Shown here piece after piece: positions 59,954-64,000 of a stretch of 64,000 nucleotides of DNA; the stretch's first letter is position 1, and each line of letters opens with the position of its first letter. Position numbers and translations under genes: made by a program. The DNA is taken from contig NZ_QXTJ01000015.1 of NCBI RefSeq assembly GCF_003605735.1, positions 372,242 to 436,241 on the forward strand, written 5' to 3'. Below the pieces are notes generated by a model. The model saw only the letters and a list, made by a program, of their open reading frames with translations. It was not told the DNA's origin and searched no databases. The DNA comes from Pseudomonas sp. LS-2 (GTDB lineage Bacteria; Pseudomonadota; Gammaproteobacteria; Pseudomonadales; Pseudomonadaceae).

Positions 59954-60886
59954 TCAACCACCCAGAATTCTACGGCCGCTCAACTCCCGCGACAGGCTTA
60001 TGAAATTCTGCAGTGGGGGCAGTTGATTGAAGCTGCGGCACACCAGCGTGATTGGCGCGTGCAAGCGCGGCCTGGCGTTGGCAATCCGGCAATACACGAC
60101 ACTCTCCTTGTGCACATCCTTCATGGATGCCGGCACGATGGAAATCCCCGCACCGGCAGCGACGAGACTGACGTTGGTCAACATGCGTTCCACTTCGAAA
60201 GCGATCTTCGGATCGAAGCCTGCGTTCTGACATGCCTTGATCAGATTGGCGTACATGCCGGGCGCGCCCGGCCTGCGAACCAGAATGAATTGTTCGGCCT
60301 GCAGATCACCGAGTGAAATCGACGGAGCCCCAGCAGAACCATCATGCCCCGCCAGCAAGTGATGACCGACTGGCAACGTCAGCAGCATCTCCTCGTTGAG
60401 CAGACGATGAAATTCGATACTTTGATGCCGACTGACGGGTGCACGCAAAATCCCGACATCAACGCCGCCATCGACAGTCAGCTCAGTGAGCTTCTGTGCG
60501 CTGCCTTCCTTCAATGAGACGGCAACGCCCGGATAACGCTCGCGGTAAGCACGGATAATCCGCGGGATCAGTGGGTGAGCCGCAGCCGAACTGGTGAACC
60601 CGATACCCAACTGCCCCTCAATGCCATGAGCAGCGCGAGACGCCTTGAGCGAACCCTCTTTGACTCGCGCCAAAATGTCCTGCGCTTCTTGCAGGAAGAC
60701 CAGCCCGCCCGCTGTCAGATCCACGCCCTTGGGATGACGCTTGAACAGGTCGAATCCCAATTCCTCTTCCAGAGCACGAATCTGCTGGCTCAGCGGTGGT
60801 TGCTGCATGTTCAAGCGGGCGGCAGCGCGGGTGAAATGTCGCTCCTCGGCCACCATGACGAAATAGCGCAGAAGGCGAAGCTCCAT
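59954..60886 (-). CDS. LysR-family transcriptional regulator
   Basis: The 310-residue regulator has an N-terminal winged HTH (FTRAAARLNMQQPPLSQQIR) with the extended PPLSQQIRALEEELG linker seen in BenM/CatR-like regulators, and a periplasmic-binding-like effector domain. It is divergent from the DAACS symporter with a 134-base shared intergenic region, so it probably regulates that transporter. The inducer cannot be inferred. Confidence 0.9.
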   Translation of the reverse strand: MELRLLRYFVMVAEERHFTRAAARLNMQQPPLSQQIRALEEELGFDLFKRHPKGVDLTAGGLVFLQEAQDILARVKEGSLKASRAAHGIEGQLGIGFTSSAAAHPLIPRIIRAYRERYPGVAVSLKEGSAQKLTELTVDGGVDVGILRAPVSRHQSIEFHRLLNEEMLLTLPVGHHLLAGHDGSAGAPSISLGDLQAEQFILVRRPGAPGMYANLIKACQNAGFDPKIAFEVERMLTNVSLVAAGAGISIVPASMKDVHKESVVYCRIANARPRLHAPITLVCRSFNQLPPLQNFISLSRELSGRRILGG

Positions 60887-61020
60887 GATGGTCTATCCCG
60901 CAGCAAGGTTTTATGATTGGCGCCCGGTCGCGGCGACATTGACCGGCAAGCGTGCCCAATCCTTGCGCCGCTGACAAGGCACGCTCATAACAATAAATAC
61001 GCTGAAAATCCGGATCACCG

Positions 61021-62268
61021 ATGCCCATACGGCTTCTGCGCAGTTCCTCGCTGCAACTCCTCCTGGCCATTGCCTGTGGCGGGTTGCTGGGCGTGCTCGA
61101 TCCCCAACATGCCGTCGACATGAAGCCGTTGAGCGACGGATTCATTCGTGTCATCGGCTGGCTGATGCCGTTCATGATGTTTCTTCTGATCGCCTCAGGC
61201 GTCGCCGGCTTGCAGGTAAGACAGGGTGGCCTTGGACGCAGGGTGCTGATCTATTTCCAGACCATGGCGCTGCTGTCGCTAGCACTGAGCTGTTTGATCA
61301 CCGAGGTGCTGCATCCCGGGGCCGGCATCGGACCGAGCACGTCAGCCACTCCCGTCAACGTGACGAGCACAGGCACGCCGACCGGTGAGTTTTCATGGTC
61401 GACAGTCCGCGTGGTACTTACCGGTGCGCTGATGCAAAATCCGATACTGCAGATCATGCTCGCCGGGTTGGTCGCAGGTGCCTTTATCGGTCGCGCAAAA
61501 AATCATCGACACGCCGTGGCCCTGCGCGCTTTGCTGGAAAAGTCAGTGGGGTTGCTGTTCAAGATTCTGAAAATGGCACTGCGCTTTGCGCCCCTCGCCG
61601 CCTTTGGTGCAATTGCCTTCACTATCGGGCGATTCGGTCCAGCGTCGACGGTGCCATTGCTCAAGTTCGTCGCAGTGATGTATCTGGCGTCTGCCGCGTT
61701 CGTTGTCCTCATATTGGTGCCGGTGGCCCAAGTATCGGGCGCGCCTCTCTGGCGGCTGATCGTTCATTTGAAGGACGAACTGCTGCTGGTCACTTTCACC
61801 GGGTCCTCCGTTGCCGCGCTGCCTGGGCTGATCGAAAAGATGCAGGCATTGGGGTGCGATCGGCAGTTGACCCGTCTGGTGTTGACTACCGGCTACACGT
61901 TCAACCTCAGCGGCTCGAATATCTACCTGATCACGGCAGTGCTGTTTCTGGCGCAGATGTCGGGGATTGAACTGACGAGTAACGAGCTGCTGACGTTGCT
62001 GCTGATTTCATGGGTGACATCGCTCGGTTCCACCAGTATGGCGGGCTCGGCTTTTTTCACGCTGATCGCAACGCTGAACCTTTTTCACCTCGTACCAATG
62101 GAGAGCGTCGGTCTGTTATTGGGAGTCGAACGTCTGATGAAGTGCCGGGTGTTAACCAACGTTCTGGGCAATTGCGTGGCATGCCTGGCGATTGCGAGCT
62201 GGCAGAATGCGCTGGATCGACCGGTAATGAAGGGGGTTTTTGACGCGTCGCGAAGCAAGCGGGTATAG
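61021..62268 (+). CDS. Dicarboxylate/amino acid:cation symporter (DAACS/SDF family)
   Basis: The 415-residue transporter has about eight membrane helices and the re-entrant loops of this family: HP1-like TFTGSSVAALPGLIEKMQ, the transport-motif equivalent TTGYTFNLSGSNIYL (in place of the usual TxNMDGT) and HP2-like TSLGSTSMAGSAFFTLIATL. The altered NMDG-type motif places it away from standard DctA/GltP, so substrate is open. It has a LysR regulator on one side and an exported lyase-like gene convergent on the other. Confidence 0.85.
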   Translation: MPIRLLRSSSLQLLLAIACGGLLGVLDPQHAVDMKPLSDGFIRVIGWLMPFMMFLLIASGVAGLQVRQGGLGRRVLIYFQTMALLSLALSCLITEVLHPGAGIGPSTSATPVNVTSTGTPTGEFSWSTVRVVLTGALMQNPILQIMLAGLVAGAFIGRAKNHRHAVALRALLEKSVGLLFKILKMALRFAPLAAFGAIAFTIGRFGPASTVPLLKFVAVMYLASAAFVVLILVPVAQVSGAPLWRLIVHLKDELLLVTFTGSSVAALPGLIEKMQALGCDRQLTRLVLTTGYTFNLSGSNIYLITAVLFLAQMSGIELTSNELLTLLLISWVTSLGSTSMAGSAFFTLIATLNLFHLVPMESVGLLLGVERLMKCRVLTNVLGNCVACLAIASWQNALDRPVMKGVFDASRSKRV

Positions 62269-62326
62269 GACTCCGGCTGGCCGACGGTGTGACCTTTGAG
62301 GTCATGACCGCCAGCGAGCCGGACAG
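62269..62326. repeat. Degenerate inverted REP pair
   Basis: GACTCCGGCTGGCCGACGGT and ACCGCCAGCGAGCCGGACAG flank a spacer containing a GACCT/AGGTC stem. This is a decayed copy of the GCTTGCCGGCGG class, between convergent genes. Confidence 0.55.
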
Positions 62327-62340
62327 AGAGAGGGCGATCC

Positions 62341-63942
62341 TTATTGGCCCTTTGAAGACAGCAACTTCTCGAATGCCCGATCAAGATTGCCTTCGGCCTG
62401 GGTCAGCTTCTCCCGGCGCTCTTGCAGCCACGCCTGATCCTCATCCAGCGTCTTGTGCGCTTCGACCAGCATGCGTTTGACTTCCTCCGGCTGCGGACCG
62501 CCTGTGCCTTTGCGGGTCTTGACCATGTTTTCCGGGGACAGCGCAGCGCGGAATGTCGCTTCATCCAGAGGCAGCGTGTTCTGTTTCCACTGGTATTTGT
62601 CCGCCGCTTGAGTGAAGAGCTTTTGCGCATCGGCGTACGGGAAGGTTTTCGGCGTCAGGCCTTCACTGCGCGCTTGTTCGACGATCAATGAAGCGAAGCT
62701 GTGACCGATACGGAACGGGACCTTCTGTGTGCGCTCCAGCGTGTCCGCCAGTTCCATCGAGGTCGTCCATTCATTCTCGAGTTCTTCGCGTGCGCGCTGT
62801 GGATTGACCTGTAGCGCGTCGAGCACAGCATCCATGGCGCCAAACATGTCCTTGGTTGAGTCGAACACCCCCAGCGAGTCGAAGGCGAACTTGTAGTCAG
62901 TCATCCCGGTAGTCACGTTGTGCGCACGCAACGTCACAGCCTGAGCGAGTCCGACAACATCAGAGGCGCTTTCACGGGCGCGCATCAACAGACCGGGATT
63001 GCGCTTTTGCGGCATGGCGCTGCTGGTATAGGTCTTCTCTTCATCCAGCAGCAACCATGGGCGAATCTGGTGGTATTGCGTGTGGATATCACCAATCATC
63101 GCACCGACACGAATGGCCGATGAGGAGGCAATGTTCGCCGCCTCGATCGGAATGTCGTATGTGGAGACCTGGCTGGAATCCAGTGAGTTTTCCCGCACAC
63201 CGTCGAAGCCCAGCAACTGGGCCATGCGCTCGCGATTCAACGGATAAGCCGAATTCGCCAGTACAGCGGTGCCCATCGGGCTCTGGTTCAGACGCTGATA
63301 CAACTCACGGATGCGCTGGCCGTCACGGTCGAACGAAGCCTCGAACGCCAGCAGATAGTGCGCATAGCTGATGGGCATCGCCTGAACACCATTGGTGTAA
63401 GCCGGAATCAGGGTATCGATGTTCTTGTCGGCCAGAGCCAGCAGGCGTTTACGCGTGGCGTTCATGGCCTCGCTATAGGCCAGCACGTCGGCGCGCAGCT
63501 TGGCCAGACGATAGGTCGCGAGCATGTCCTGACGGCTGCGGCCCGAGTGAATCAGCGAGGCTTCGGGGCCGATCTTGTCGGTCATGATCTGCTCAAGCTG
63601 AAGCACGTCGCTCGGGCGCTTGCCATTGGGTTGGTCCGCCTGATCGATGGCGTAACGCACCCCGGTGGCGATCTTCTGCCCCATCTCCGGCTTGACGATG
63701 CCCTCCTCGGTGAGCATGACAATGGAGGCCTTGTTGATGCGGTTGAGCCAGGAAAACTGGCTTTCGCCCTTGTTGCCTTTGGCCTTGGACTTGTCGACCG
63801 TGGCGCCGATCTTTGCGGCCTGAGCAGCGCACTGTTCAGTGGTTGCGCACGGCAGTTCAGCGGTATTCGCTGCATACGCGCCGTGGCTGTTGAACAGGGC
63901 AAAGACGACGGCCAGATGGATGAGGTTCTTTCTTGTTGGCAT
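62341..63942 (-). CDS. Exported argininosuccinate lyase/fumarase-superfamily protein with altered active site
   Basis: The 533-residue protein has a signal peptide (~1-25, ending GAYAA), then an aspartase/fumarase-superfamily fold most like argininosuccinate lyase: SLIHSGRSRQDM (residues 130-140), YPLNRERMAQLLGFDGVREN and the signature SSAMPQKRNPG. The usual catalytic-His loop GYTHLQRAQP reads AYTNGVQAMP, so N184 replaces the His. The cytoplasmic enzyme has no signal peptide, so this is probably a periplasmic relative with another reaction or no lyase activity. It ends convergently with the symporter gene. Confidence 0.82.
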   Translation of the reverse strand: MPTRKNLIHLAVVFALFNSHGAYAANTAELPCATTEQCAAQAAKIGATVDKSKAKGNKGESQFSWLNRINKASIVMLTEEGIVKPEMGQKIATGVRYAIDQADQPNGKRPSDVLQLEQIMTDKIGPEASLIHSGRSRQDMLATYRLAKLRADVLAYSEAMNATRKRLLALADKNIDTLIPAYTNGVQAMPISYAHYLLAFEASFDRDGQRIRELYQRLNQSPMGTAVLANSAYPLNRERMAQLLGFDGVRENSLDSSQVSTYDIPIEAANIASSSAIRVGAMIGDIHTQYHQIRPWLLLDEEKTYTSSAMPQKRNPGLLMRARESASDVVGLAQAVTLRAHNVTTGMTDYKFAFDSLGVFDSTKDMFGAMDAVLDALQVNPQRAREELENEWTTSMELADTLERTQKVPFRIGHSFASLIVEQARSEGLTPKTFPYADAQKLFTQAADKYQWKQNTLPLDEATFRAALSPENMVKTRKGTGGPQPEEVKRMLVEAHKTLDEDQAWLQERREKLTQAEGNLDRAFEKLLSSKGQ

Positions 63943-64000
63943 TTTTCAGGCTCCATTGCGGCGAGTGCCGAGGGTGAGCGTTGTCGGGATGATGCAGAAG

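Overview
The window is a chromosomal segment of a Pseudomonas species. The evidence is the gene content and order: rpsP-ffh-ypjD-corC, a NagR/NagA/SIS-isomerase/NagF/NagE GlcNAc phosphotransferase locus, the complete isc operon followed by ndk-rlmN-pilF-rodZ-ispG-hisS-yfgM-bamB-der, a long-form leuA, and several Pseudomonas-type REP palindromes built on GGCTTGCCGGCGG or AGGAGCG-GCTTGCCCGC cores. Species is not resolved; the P. syringae or P. fluorescens lineages fit best.

Layout. 1-2 kb: start of rimM, rpsP and ffh on the minus strand. 2.2-5.9 kb: ypjD, a CorC-type CBS membrane protein and an MHS-type transporter on the plus strand. 6-9.3 kb (minus): purT, then a tightly coupled gamma-carbonic anhydrase/DUF1289/VUT transporter group and a CoA-type Nudix hydrolase. 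9.4-10.6 kb (plus): a zinc-ribbon Nudix hydrolase and an L,D-transpeptidase. 10.8-18 kb (plus): the GlcNAc operon, in which GlcNAc is phosphorylated on uptake (NagF/NagE), deacetylated (NagA) and isomerised/deaminated (SIS-type NagB), probably under NagR control. 18-22.3 kb (minus): a YqfO-like protein and purL. 22.5-24 kb (plus): mltF. 24.0-24.65 kb: a non-coding block made of a roughly 210-base imperfect inverted repeat around a REP pair. 24.7-26.6 kb (minus): a Tat-exported multicopper oxidase coupled to tadA.

26.7-29.7 kb holds the main accessory gene, a lone 977-residue protein with a dermonecrotic-toxin-like N-terminal region and a C-terminal ChaN/PMT-C2/erythromycin-esterase-like domain. 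It lies between housekeeping genes and has its own terminator. Then come guaB-guaA (minus), a zinc-ribbon protein, a TauE/SafE permease, xseA and an M23 peptidase (plus), and leuA behind a structured leader that encodes a Leu-rich 36-residue peptide. Two tandem FlxA-like coiled-coil genes (39-39.9 kb, minus) each carry a sigma-28-like promoter. An aminotransferase/omega-amidase pair follows.

42-58.7 kb is almost entirely minus-strand housekeeping: cysE-trmJ, iscR-iscS-iscU-iscA-hscB-hscA-fdx-iscX, ndk, rlmN, pilF, rodZ, ispG, hisS, yfgM, bamB and der. The last 5 kb carries suhB, a LysR regulator divergent from a dicarboxylate-type symporter, and an exported argininosuccinate-lyase-like protein that lacks the usual catalytic His. 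No rRNA, tRNA, CRISPR array, insertion sequence or phage gene was seen.
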